Shown in pieces: positions 8,396 through 16,641 of a stretch of DNA of 64,000 nucleotides. Position numbers and translations under genes: made by a program. The DNA comes from Streptomyces sp. ASQP_92 (GTDB taxonomy: Bacteria; Actinomycetota; Actinomycetes; Streptomycetales; Streptomycetaceae). The stretch is taken from the NCBI RefSeq assembly GCF_025399895.1, contig NZ_JAODUA010000011.1:124001-188000 (forward strand), written 5' to 3'. Under the pieces are notes generated by a model. That model saw nothing but the letters and a program-made list of their open reading frames with translations. It was not told the DNA's origin and searched no databases. Within the stretch, counting starts at the first letter, position 1. Each line of letters starts with the position of its first letter.

Positions 8396-8950
8396 ATGAC
8401 AGAGGTGTTCTTGCGGCGGTTGTCCCGATGGCAGGCCGAGCAGCAACGGGAATCCGTCGCCGACCTGTACGTAGCGGCGTACGAAGAGGTGCCCGGCGTG
8501 CAGTCGTTGGGCCGGAGTGGTTTCCTGCGCCGCTTCGAGGAGGATGTGCAGCGCCCCGGCTTCGACATGATCATCGCGGGCGATCCGTTCCTGGTGGGCT
8601 GTGCCTACGGATACCCGCCCGGGCGCGAGGGCGAGTGGTGGCACGGCTTCCGGGGTGCCGTGACCGACGGAACCGAGGAACTGGCAACCTCCGACCGGGT
8701 GTTCGCGCTGGCCGAGCTCATGGTGCTGCCCGATCGCCGCCGCACCGGTATCGCGACCCGCCTTCAGGAGCGACTCCTGGAACGCCAGGAAGCCGACCTC
8801 CTCACCACCCTGATCGCCCCCACCAACACCCCCGCGGCAGCGGCGTACACATCCTGGGGCTGGACCAGATCGCTCCGTCCCCCGACCGCCGCGCCGGCCC
8901 TCACCGAGGGGGAGCGCACGGAGGCCTGGATCCGACGCCCGGCGGGCTGA
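8396..8950 (+). CDS. GNAT-family N-acetyltransferase
   Basis: A 184-residue GNAT acetyltransferase. The acetyl-CoA-binding motif A is visible as FALAELMVLPDRRRTGIATRLQERLL around residues 100-128, with the R/Q-x-x-G-x-G/A-like turn RRTGIA. Motif B-like PTNTPAAAAYTSWGW follows. The substrate cannot be told from sequence. The ATG at 8396 starts MTEVFLRRL. Codon use and length fit a real gene. It is transcribed away from the LuxR-type gene. Confidence 0.8.
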   Translation: MTEVFLRRLSRWQAEQQRESVADLYVAAYEEVPGVQSLGRSGFLRRFEEDVQRPGFDMIIAGDPFLVGCAYGYPPGREGEWWHGFRGAVTDGTEELATSDRVFALAELMVLPDRRRTGIATRLQERLLERQEADLLTTLIAPTNTPAAAAYTSWGWTRSLRPPTAAPALTEGERTEAWIRRPAG

Positions 8951-9031
8951 GTACGAGGGCGCGACGGGAGAGCTCAACGGGGCGTAATGGGGGCGCGTCA
9001 TGGGGGCGCGTCATGGGGGTGGCTCCCCGCG

Positions 9032-10678
9032 TCAGAGCCCCTCCTTCACCGCCCGCGCACGCCGGGCGAAGACCGCCGGGACGACGTAGATCATCGCGAG
9101 TGAGCCCAGGGCCAGGAGGAAGGAGAACATGCCGTTCAGGGAGTCCACGAGGTTCTGGTAACTGGTAACCACCCCGTGGTGACGCGCCGCCACGCCCATC
9201 GCGTTGTACGTGCTGATCCCCCACCAGCCCTGCACTTCGAAGAAGGCGAGGACCAGCCAGAAGACCTGGTTCATGCGGCACCACTGCCCGATGGGCATCC
9301 GCCTCCGGCCTGCCGTGAGCCGGGCGCAGAGCGCGAGCAGACCCGGTACGGCGATCACCCGCACCCAGCCCATGAAGCTGGGCTCCGCGAACACCACCAG
9401 ATACGACCCGATGCCCAGCGGCAGCAGCCAGAACAGCGCGAACAACGGGCGCCCGAGCAGCCCGCCGTAAACCCAGGAATGGTCACGGGCCGCCATGGGG
9501 AACCCGGAGTCGGGCGAGTACGAGTACGAGTGTGAGTACGGGGACGAGTAGGGCGGCGGGGTGCCGGGCGGGGGAGGGGGCGGGGGTGTGGAGGGCCGGG
9601 ACGGCCCGGCTCCCTGCGTCGCGGCACCGTGAAACGCGCCAGGGCCGAAGAACGGCGCCTCGGGCCCGCCGGACGGTGCTCCGGGCCTGCCCGACCCGGA
9701 CCCGGACCCGGACCCGGAGGCGGGGCCCCCGCGCCAGGCCTCGTCCCCGACCCCGCCTCCCCTCCCGGCGCCGGGGTCGGGGCCGGGGTCGGGTTCAGTC
9801 TTCACCCGTGCCTGCCCGAGGTCGTCCTGCGCCTCCAGGTTGAGGAGCTCTTCCGACGTACGGGCGATCGCGGACGCCACCGCCGCGGGCAGCCAGGTGT
9901 CGCCCGTGGTGTCCAACGCCCGTGCCCGGACGTGGAGTTCGGCTGCGGTGGGACGCCGTTCGGGGTCGTGATCCAGGCAGTGGGAGATGAGCAGCGTGAA
10001 CTCCGGTCCCACACCGCCGAGTTCGTCGGGGCGCGTGCCGCGCCGTGGGGTGATGCCCGTGGCGGCGAAGGCCAGCGTCAGACCGTAGCTGTAGATGTCG
10101 CTCGCGGCCGTGACGCGCTCCCCGTACGCCTGCTCCGGCGACATGTACGCGGGCGTACCGATGCGGGCGCCCGACAGGGTGAGCCCGGTGTCCAGGGCGG
10201 CGTGCACGATGCCGAAGTCGATGAGCCGGGGGCCCGAGGTGGACAGCAGCACGTTGGACGGCTTGAGGTCCCGGTGGACGAGGCTCTTGCCGTGGACGTG
10301 CTCCAGGGTCTGAGCGAGGTCGGCCGCGAACCGCCACAGCGCCTGTTCGGACAGCGGCCCAAACGTCTCCACCGCGTCCTGGAGGGAGGGGCCCGGCAGG
10401 TAGTGCGACGCGTACCAGGGGTGCTGCTCGTCGACCCCGGCATCCACGACCGGCACCGTGCCGACCCCGGCGACCCGCCGAACGACGTCCACCTCGCGCC
10501 GGAACCGGTCCCGGAAACCGGGCAGGGCCGCCATGTCGGAGTGGATGAGCTTGAGCGCCACCGACCTGCCGCCGGGGGTGCGCGCCAGATAGACCCGCCC
10601 CATACCCCCTTCGCCGAGCCGCCCCAGCACCCGGTACCCACCCACGGCACGCGGATCCCGCTCGTCCAGCGGTTCCAT
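9032..10678 (-). CDS. Hanks-type Ser/Thr protein kinase with C-terminal membrane domain
   Basis: Residues ~12-270 form a complete kinase domain: glycine loop LGRLGEGGMGRVYLAR, lysine VALKLI, catalytic loop HRDLKPSNVLL, DFG motif IDFGIV and GTPAYMSPEQ of the activation segment. A Gly/Pro/Ser-rich linker of ~120 residues (GSGSGSG, proline runs, a YSHSYSYS stretch) follows. About 150 residues with four hydrophobic segments come last (LFALFWLLPLGIGSYLVVF, VIAVPGLLALC, VFWLVLAFFEVQGWW, FSFLLALGSLAMIYVV). The kinase is therefore probably membrane-anchored by its C-terminus, unlike PASTA kinases that have one central helix. The start is ATG at 10678; a TTG lies one codon earlier. Confidence 0.9.
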   Translation of the reverse strand: MEPLDERDPRAVGGYRVLGRLGEGGMGRVYLARTPGGRSVALKLIHSDMAALPGFRDRFRREVDVVRRVAGVGTVPVVDAGVDEQHPWYASHYLPGPSLQDAVETFGPLSEQALWRFAADLAQTLEHVHGKSLVHRDLKPSNVLLSTSGPRLIDFGIVHAALDTGLTLSGARIGTPAYMSPEQAYGERVTAASDIYSYGLTLAFAATGITPRRGTRPDELGGVGPEFTLLISHCLDHDPERRPTAAELHVRARALDTTGDTWLPAAVASAIARTSEELLNLEAQDDLGQARVKTEPDPGPDPGAGRGGGVGDEAWRGGPASGSGSGSGSGRPGAPSGGPEAPFFGPGAFHGAATQGAGPSRPSTPPPPPPPGTPPPYSSPYSHSYSYSPDSGFPMAARDHSWVYGGLLGRPLFALFWLLPLGIGSYLVVFAEPSFMGWVRVIAVPGLLALCARLTAGRRRMPIGQWCRMNQVFWLVLAFFEVQGWWGISTYNAMGVAARHHGVVTSYQNLVDSLNGMFSFLLALGSLAMIYVVPAVFARRARAVKEGL

Positions 10679-10797
10679 CAACTACCCCCCGATACCCCCT
10701 GATGACCCGCCCCGCATTCTGACACGCCGTCCTCCGCCCCCTCCTCCGGCCCCGAACCCAGCACGCAGGCCCGCCTGTTGGAGGGTCGGGGCGCCGA

Positions 10798-10885
10798 CTC
10801 AGATGGCGGCGAACCGTGGACCGCCGTGGCCTGTTCGCGGTAGGGGCGCGGGCTCAGGTGGCGGCGGACCGTGGAGCGCCGTGGA
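10798..10885. repeat. two imperfect copies of ~32 bp at the 3' end of the HNH gene
   Basis: The stretch at 10798-10829 is repeated at 10853-10884 with a few mismatches (core gtggcggcgRaccgtggaSc). The right copy contains the last codons and stop of the SBD-HNH gene, so the left copy is a duplicated gene end lying beyond the stop. Confidence 0.7.
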
Positions 10886-11747
10886 AAACCTGACTGGTGT
10901 GCCAGGAACGGTGGGCCTCCGCGACGGGGCGGATACCGGGCTGGGGGCCGAGGACGGGGCGGCCGGCAAGCGCGGTGACCTGCTCGCGGGCGACCTGACT
11001 GCGCCCGACGAAGCGCTGTGAGACCAGGATGCGGTGACCGTCACCTATCCCCAGGACGCCCTTGTCGAAGAGCTTGTGGTGCAGCGAGCACAGGCACAGG
11101 CCGTTGTCGATGTCGTCGGGCCCGTCGAAGGCCCACCAGCGCACGTGCGCGGCCTCCAGCCCGACGGAGGTCGTGCCGATGAGGCCGTCGTAGCCGCAGA
11201 AGGCACACCGGTACTCATACGCCACCAGCACCAACTCCCGCATGTGGCGCCCCCGTTGACGCCGCTCTGGCATGGCGGGCCCGCCGGCCTCCACGGCTTC
11301 CAGTTCCAGGCCGACCGCGTCGCAGAGGTCCTGGTGCAGCGACGGGGGGAAGTTCAGATCGAGCAGGATCCTCGCCATGCGGCCCAGCAGCGAGGGCTCC
11401 CGCCCGATCGCGGCCCGGAGCTCCGGGACGAGCCGCCCGGCGGCCCGGCCGGCACGGAGTTCCCGCACCCCGGTGCCAGGGCTGCCGAGACCGCGCTCGG
11501 TCCGCACTTCCCACACCCCGTCGCTGACCAGATGGTGAAAGGGGTAGGCGGGCGTGGTCGCGCGCGGCGGCCCGTACTCCACGAGCAGCCGCCGCAGATC
11601 CCCCTCCACCGCGCTGTACACCAACTCGCCCTCGCCATCAGCCTGGTACCGCCCCAGCGCGTACAACAGCAACAACGGCTTGTGCGGCGCCCGCACCCCA
11701 CCCCGACTCCACTGCCTCAGCTTCGCGACCCGCTCAAGCCAGTCCAT
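10854..11747 (-). CDS. phosphorothioate-dependent type IV restriction endonuclease (SBD-HNH)
   Basis: The 297-residue protein has the two-part layout of ScoMcrA/SprMcrA-like enzymes, which cut DNA carrying phosphorothioate links. The N-terminal sulfur-binding domain (residues ~1-150) shows RAPHKPLLLLYALGR, TTPAYPFHHLVSDGVWEV and a proline/arginine-rich groove region. The C-terminal HNH domain (~175-245) has CAFCGYD, GLEAAHVRWWAFDG and DNGLCLCSLHHKLFDKG, giving the His-Asn-His set and zinc cysteines. The ATG at 11747 lies only 28 bases after the stop of the caspase-helicase on the same strand, so they probably share a transcript. No dnd phosphorothioation genes are in the window. Confidence 0.85.
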   Translation of the reverse strand: MDWLERVAKLRQWSRGGVRAPHKPLLLLYALGRYQADGEGELVYSAVEGDLRRLLVEYGPPRATTPAYPFHHLVSDGVWEVRTERGLGSPGTGVRELRAGRAAGRLVPELRAAIGREPSLLGRMARILLDLNFPPSLHQDLCDAVGLELEAVEAGGPAMPERRQRGRHMRELVLVAYEYRCAFCGYDGLIGTTSVGLEAAHVRWWAFDGPDDIDNGLCLCSLHHKLFDKGVLGIGDGHRILVSQRFVGRSQVAREQVTALAGRPVLGPQPGIRPVAEAHRSWHTSQVFHGAPRSAAT

Positions 11748-11775
11748 GCGGGTGATCGTAGTGAGGGGGTCCGGC

Positions 11776-14700
11776 TCATCCCCGCTGCTCGTCCGTCTCG
11801 TACAGCCTCCAGGCCGGCCAACGAGCGGCCTCGACTTCACCGTTCAGGCTGCTCAGAAGGGTGCGCCGGTGCAGCATGAGTCGGAGGTGGCGTGCCGGAT
11901 CGGCGCCCTCCTCGACTCCTCTGTCCAGCAGTACAGCTCTGGTGGCGGTGTCGCCGGCCCCTCCCACCAGAGCGTCCGCCGGGTACCCGTGAACGGTCTC
12001 GCCCAGCGTCACAGTGGCTCCCACCTCGCGGGCAAGGGCCCGGTACAGGCGTTTGAGCAGCACGTCTTCGGTGCCGTCACGCCGGGGTACGCCGTCGCGC
12101 TCCGCGGCCTCCAGCAGCGCGCCGGCCACGCCTCCCCGTTTCCGCCAGCGCTCCTTGTCCCCGACCACGATGAGGTGACTGCGCGCTCGGGTCACGGCGA
12201 CGTTCCAAAGGTTCAGTTGTCCGGCGACCCATTCGACGGCGCCGGGGTGCATGCCGTCCCCGGCGACGAGGGTGAACACCATGACATCGCGTTCACCGCC
12301 CTGGAAGGTGTGCACCGTACCGATGCGCAGACGCCGCTCGTCGTACGGTCGCAACCGCCGCCGCAGTGCTTCGGCTTGCGGCGCGAACGGGGTGACGACA
12401 CCGACGGTAGCTTCGGGCGGTAGCTGTTCCAGCAGGTAGTTGACGCTGTCGTGCGCCTTTCGGATCTCGTCTTCGTTGACCCAGGAGCCACCTGACCGGG
12501 GGCGCGAGGCCCGCCCCGGCACGTCCGTCCAGATGACGGCGGGCCGCGGCAGACCGGGGCGGCCGCGAGTGTCGGTAAGGACGGTCAGCCCGCCGTCGTA
12601 GAAGAGGTCGTTGGAGATCGCGGCGATGTGCGGATGGCAGCGGAAATGTTCGTCGAGGAGCAACGTGCCGCCCACGGCGCGTTCGGCGGCATGGAAGGCG
12701 GAGTGGCGCCGGTAGGCGAGGCGGTGTTTCTCGAGCCACTCGGACCGCAGCCCGTTCTCCCGGCGAATGAGCGCCTCGCGGTGCGGGCTGGTCTTCGTGA
12801 TGTGGGTGAGCTGCATGGGATCGCCGATGACGAGGGCGCGCCGCGCACGGAAGAGCAGCGGCAGGATGTGCGGGATCGCGCACTGGCTGGCCTCGTCGAT
12901 GACGACCAGGTCGAACAGGGCTGGGGCCAGCGGGAAGCGTCGCGCGGAGAGACTGGTGACGGCCCACCCAGCGACCGCGGGGGTGTCCGACGAGCCGTCC
13001 GAGCGGCCCAGAACTTTCCGCATCTGCGGCCAGTCGCTGCGAGCACCGTCCTGGGCGGTCAGCAGATCGAGGATGCGACGGCGCCCGGTCCAGGCGGCGG
13101 TCTGCACCGTGGTGGCGAGGAGAGTACGCGAGGCTTCCTGGACGCCGTTCTCGGCGTCGCGCAGTGCGCGCGCGAGCGCCGAGTCATCCACGGAGGCCGC
13201 GTGCTCGCGCCCCTCGCGCCATTCCGTCTCGGCCGCGGCGAAGCCGGCGAGCGCGAGGCAGCCGACGGCGGAATCGCCGTCGTACCCCTGTAGGCCTGCA
13301 CCGCGCAGGAACCGGGTCCGGCGCCACGATCCGAGGAAGCGCGCCCGGGAGAGGCGGCGCGCCTTGTCCTCGAACTCGCTCGGTCGGGGCAGACGATCCA
13401 GAAGGTCCTGTAGGTCGGCAACGGCGATTCCGAGCTGTTGCGCGTGATGGTCGCGGGCCTCACCTGCCCGGCGCAGCCGCAGCTCCGTCTCCGCGATGTG
13501 CGCCAGGGTGCTCCGCACTTCTGTCAGCCGATCGTCGGCCACGGCCGCTTCCATGGACGCCGTGGCCACGGTGCACGACGGCTCCGGGCCGGTGCGCAGT
13601 GCGTGCAACGCGGCCACTTCGTGCTCCGCGTTGCTCTTGGCGTTCTTCCGGGCCGAACCTGTTCGTACCATGCTGCCGGGCACCAGCGTGTCGCAGCGGC
13701 GCCAAACCTCGTCCACGGCCTCGTTGTTGGTGGACGCGACCAGTACGGTCTGGCCGGCGGAGATCGCGGTCGCGACGAGATTGGCGACCAACTGGCTCTT
13801 GCCCGTGCCGGGCGGCCCGGTGGCGACCGTGAGTCGGCGGCTCATCGCGGACCGCAGCACCGTGGACTGCCCCTCGTTGCAGGGCAAGGGCGTTACGAGG
13901 CGCACCGGTTGGGGCTCGGTGTGGCCGAGGGATCGGTCCCGCTGCGAGGCTTGGGGCGCGAGGGCCCCCAGAGCGGTCTTCTCGATCTGATCGGTCCGGT
14001 TGGCGATGTCGGCGAAGTCGTTGAGCAGGCGCTTGGTGAAGCCCGTCTGAGGGCGCGCGGAGAAGAGAATCGCGGTGTTGCGGGCGCCGTGACCAGGTGT
14101 GTGGACATCGATGCGGCCGGCGAGCCGGTCGGGCTGGAGCTCCTGCACACACGGCAGCTCGAACTCCTGGGTGAGGAGGTTGCGTACCTCCAACGCCATA
14201 CGGTCGTGTTGCCCCCGATGCCAAGACGGCTGGAACGTGTCGATGAGCTGGGTGGCCTCCTCCTCACCGATCCAGTCGAGGGCCAGTTGGGGGTGCGGCT
14301 GGACAGGACCGTACGGCTTCAGCCTCACCTCCCCGTCGCCCTGGACGATCTCGACTCGGCGTACCAGGAGCGGCGCGAACTTCGGATGCCGCCAGGGGGC
14401 CGCGGAACGCGGCCCGGTGAGGACCACGGCCGGGTAGCCCGCCCAGAGCTCCGCGTCCTCCTCGGCCGCCGCGTCCACCAGCGCGGCCGCTTCCTCGGGA
14501 AGCGCGGTGCATCCGTCGTCGTCCACGTCGCCGGAGATGAACCTCTCCGAGCCCTCCAGGCATACGTACGACGTGTTCTGGTGGCCCACCTCCATCAGAG
14601 GCGTCTCGGCGTCTTCGGCCATGACGCACTCGCGGTAGTAGTCCAGCAGGGCGGTCCAGGTGGGCTGTGCAGGAGCGGACTTCGCCGGATGCGGCCGCGG

Positions 14701-15540
14701 TGGCTCCTCGACGCCGGGGCGGGGTCGCGGGCGCAGTGGATCGAGGGTAGGGGCCCGACCGAAGGGACTGTCCGCGATGACGATCCGGTCGTCGACGCCG
14801 AGCGCGGACTGCACCGGGACCTGACGGCCGCCGTCCTGGGCACGCATACGCCGGTTCACATAGTGGAACAGGTCGCTGACCTGTACCGCGCTGCCGCCGT
14901 CCTTGCTGACCTTCCCCGTGCGCAGCGCCTCGATGACCTCACCCGTGAACGCCGACGGCTTCACGACGTCGCCGCCGCCCGCGTCGGCGAACGAGTCCTC
15001 CCCGGCACGTGAGGACGACAGTACGTACACACCTCTGCTGGTCAGCGGGGGACCCTCACCGGATTTCGCCACAGAACTGTCAGGACGACGGTCCGATGTA
15101 CGCAGCCCCATGGCGAACCCGCCGCTCCGACAGCAGTCGATCATCACGATCTTCTGCGGTGCGACGCACTCTTCCAGCGCGTCATTGAGGAACCCGGCGC
15201 TGACCGCGGTCGCGGCCACTCTGTCGAAGTCGGTGTCTTTGGCGACGAAATGGAACTCGCCGCCGTCGCGCACCGTGCGTACACCGTGCCCGGAGACATA
15301 GACGAGCGCGAGCTCGTCCTCGTCGCGATCCTGAAGGAACTCACCGATGACCGCCCGCATGTCGTCCGCAGCCAGATCGGATTCGGTCTGGACGGAGACG
15401 AAGTTGCCGATGTTGCGGTGCTTCAAGACCTGGGAAAGCCCCCATACGTCCGCTCGGACGGAGGCGAGTGGCGAGAAGCGGCCGTCGTCGTAGTGCTCGT
15501 TGCCGATGAGGAGAGCCCGGCGCTTGTGGAGGCGGGTCAC
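11776..15540 (-). CDS. caspase-like peptidase fused to SF1 (DNA2/UPF1-type) helicase
   Basis: A 1254-residue fusion. Residues ~1-255 are a C14 caspase-like domain: N-terminal RALLIGNEHY, catalytic His85 in YVSGHG and Cys137 in MIDCCRSGGF, so both dyad residues are present. Residues ~260-560 match nothing I recognise and contain DVDDDG and LDWIGEEEA stretches. An SF1 helicase follows: Walker A GPPGTGKSQLVANL (~573), Walker B VVIDEASQC (~876), GDPMQLTHI, then IGTVHTFQGGERDVMVF and VAVTRARSHLIVVGD (~1110). A final ~90-residue segment may be a further domain. The start overlaps the stop of the EACC1-like gene (ATGA). Caspases tied to NTPases or nucleic-acid motors are known in bacterial conflict systems. 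Confidence 0.9.
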   Translation of the reverse strand: MTRLHKRRALLIGNEHYDDGRFSPLASVRADVWGLSQVLKHRNIGNFVSVQTESDLAADDMRAVIGEFLQDRDEDELALVYVSGHGVRTVRDGGEFHFVAKDTDFDRVAATAVSAGFLNDALEECVAPQKIVMIDCCRSGGFAMGLRTSDRRPDSSVAKSGEGPPLTSRGVYVLSSSRAGEDSFADAGGGDVVKPSAFTGEVIEALRTGKVSKDGGSAVQVSDLFHYVNRRMRAQDGGRQVPVQSALGVDDRIVIADSPFGRAPTLDPLRPRPRPGVEEPPRPHPAKSAPAQPTWTALLDYYRECVMAEDAETPLMEVGHQNTSYVCLEGSERFISGDVDDDGCTALPEEAAALVDAAAEEDAELWAGYPAVVLTGPRSAAPWRHPKFAPLLVRRVEIVQGDGEVRLKPYGPVQPHPQLALDWIGEEEATQLIDTFQPSWHRGQHDRMALEVRNLLTQEFELPCVQELQPDRLAGRIDVHTPGHGARNTAILFSARPQTGFTKRLLNDFADIANRTDQIEKTALGALAPQASQRDRSLGHTEPQPVRLVTPLPCNEGQSTVLRSAMSRRLTVATGPPGTGKSQLVANLVATAISAGQTVLVASTNNEAVDEVWRRCDTLVPGSMVRTGSARKNAKSNAEHEVAALHALRTGPEPSCTVATASMEAAVADDRLTEVRSTLAHIAETELRLRRAGEARDHHAQQLGIAVADLQDLLDRLPRPSEFEDKARRLSRARFLGSWRRTRFLRGAGLQGYDGDSAVGCLALAGFAAAETEWREGREHAASVDDSALARALRDAENGVQEASRTLLATTVQTAAWTGRRRILDLLTAQDGARSDWPQMRKVLGRSDGSSDTPAVAGWAVTSLSARRFPLAPALFDLVVIDEASQCAIPHILPLLFRARRALVIGDPMQLTHITKTSPHREALIRRENGLRSEWLEKHRLAYRRHSAFHAAERAVGGTLLLDEHFRCHPHIAAISNDLFYDGGLTVLTDTRGRPGLPRPAVIWTDVPGRASRPRSGGSWVNEDEIRKAHDSVNYLLEQLPPEATVGVVTPFAPQAEALRRRLRPYDERRLRIGTVHTFQGGERDVMVFTLVAGDGMHPGAVEWVAGQLNLWNVAVTRARSHLIVVGDKERWRKRGGVAGALLEAAERDGVPRRDGTEDVLLKRLYRALAREVGATVTLGETVHGYPADALVGGAGDTATRAVLLDRGVEEGADPARHLRLMLHRRTLLSSLNGEVEAARWPAWRLYETDEQRG

Positions 15541-15953
15541 GCCGCGGTGTCATCCGGTGCGGTGCCGTCATCGCCGGAGATCCGGTCCTGGAATTCCCGG
15601 ACCATGCGTTCCTGCGCGGCGTCGGGGCGCCCGGTGATCTCGACGGAGTCACCCGCGATGGTGACCACGACCCTGCGGTGCCGCTCCTTGGCGCACCACT
15701 CCTTGATCAGCGTGATCAGGACCTGGGACGCCGGCCGAACGACAGCGGCGCCGGTAGCGGCCCAGAGGGCCACTTCGCCCATGCCCGTGCCCTTGCGGCC
15801 CGGTCCGGCGGGCCCCTCGGCGTCATGGAAGCCGACAACGAGACCGTCAACCCTCCCCAGGCTGTCGTGCAGATCCCGGGTGAGGCGTTCCTGCCGGAGT
15901 GCGTCGCCGCCTGTGGGCACGGTCAGTGTCCACTGCGGTCCCCCGTCGCGCAT
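15537..15953 (-). CDS. EACC1-like effector-associated component
   Basis: A 138-residue protein resembling the effector-associated constant component family that precedes caspase and other effector genes in actinobacterial conflict operons. The layout fits: an N-terminal strand-rich part (QWTLTVPTGGD, LTRDLHDSL), then a hydrophobic helix (ALWAATGAAVVRPASQVLIT), then a basic turn and strands (KERHRRVVVTIAGDSVEITG). The ATG at 15953 has GAGGAG six bases upstream and discards a long upstream extension without coding character. Four-base overlap with the caspase-helicase. It is expected to act as an adaptor, but that comes from family context and not from the sequence. Confidence 0.75.
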   Translation of the reverse strand: MRDGGPQWTLTVPTGGDALRQERLTRDLHDSLGRVDGLVVGFHDAEGPAGPGRKGTGMGEVALWAATGAAVVRPASQVLITLIKEWCAKERHRRVVVTIAGDSVEITGRPDAAQERMVREFQDRISGDDGTAPDDTAA

Positions 15954-16412
15954 GTGCTGCTCCTCGCGTTCGTTCTGTGCCTGGCCTGTCTGTTCAGCGA
16001 CTTTTGCATGAGGACGTTCGCTGGTGACAGCCCAGAGGGGAGGGGAGGGACGGCATCCGGCCACCTCGGCGCTGAGCAGGAGCAGTGTCTCGGCGGCCAC
16101 CGACAAGCGCGCAGGCACCAGCTGGGGCCACGGGACCGCGTGCCTCTCCCGGCCGGGCGCTTTCCGACTGCTCCCCAGGAGTCCGTGCCTGACCTCTGCC
16201 GACAACCCCGCTGACGGGAAGGAGATGCTGTCCCAGTCAGGAACTCGGCGCCGAAGACATCCGCTTCCTTTCTTGGCGGCCACCCCTGTCGCGGCGGCGT
16301 ACTCACTGCCGCCGCGATGCTTATGCGCCGTTGCCGGCGACGGCGACGGACGGGGTCTTCGGCACGCCCGCGCCTCCGAAGCGGTAGTCACGCAGATAGA
16401 CACGCACAACGA
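15954..16412. other. gene-poor stretch upstream of the EACC1 operon
   Basis: No supported gene. It should hold the promoter of the leftward EACC1-caspase-HNH operon. Open frames here have poor codon character and no recognisable domain. It ends at the palindromic terminator at 16413. Confidence 0.5.
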
Positions 16413-16450
16413 ATCAGGGCCACCGACTCACGTGAGTCGGTGGCCCTGAT
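16413..16450. terminator. perfect 38-bp palindrome, original tRNA-Pro terminator
   Basis: The palindrome centred at 16431/16432 reads gggccaccgactcac and its complement with no loop bases. It lies 13 bases beyond attL on the side where transcription of an intact tRNA gene would leave, so before insertion it would have terminated the tRNA-Pro transcript. Confidence 0.7.
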
Positions 16451-16463
16451 CTGCTACTTAGCT

Positions 16464-16506
16464 GTCGGGGTGGCGGGATTTGAACCCACGACCTCTTCGT
16501 CCCGAA
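16464..16506. repeat. attL: 43-bp copy of the tRNA-Pro 3' half
   Basis: Positions 16464-16506 are identical to 34705-34747 over 43 bp, covering the T-arm, acceptor 3' strand and part of the anticodon arm. Outside this block the two sites diverge at once, and no D-arm or 5' acceptor strand follows at 16507. It is therefore a truncated tRNA copy left by site-specific integration. Confidence 0.92.
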
Positions 16507-16610
16507 TGAGGTTCGGGCAAGATCGACACCGGGCGGTTTGGTGTTTTGCCTGGTCAGAGCGCTGGCGTGCGGTGGTGTCGGGTGGTCTGGAAGGGGCTTG
16601 GGGAGCGGGT

Positions 16611-16631
16611 TGGCTCCCAGATGGCTCCCAG
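16611..16631. repeat. paired TGGCTCCCAG repeats near attL
   Basis: TGGCTCCCAG occurs at 16611-16620 and again at 16622-16631, in direct orientation 11 bases apart. The same GGCTCCCA core occurs as an inverted pair near attR. Position and symmetry suggest arm-type recombinase binding sites; this is inference. Confidence 0.5.
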
Positions 16632-16641
16632 CGGGAAGCGG

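Noticed and set aside
13438-15012. Plus-strand open frame opposite the caspase-helicase
   Set aside because: No recognisable motif; it is a shadow of the helicase codons.
16464-16506. Second tRNA-Pro gene
   Set aside because: Only the 3' half is present; there is no D-arm or 5' acceptor strand, so it cannot fold as a tRNA.
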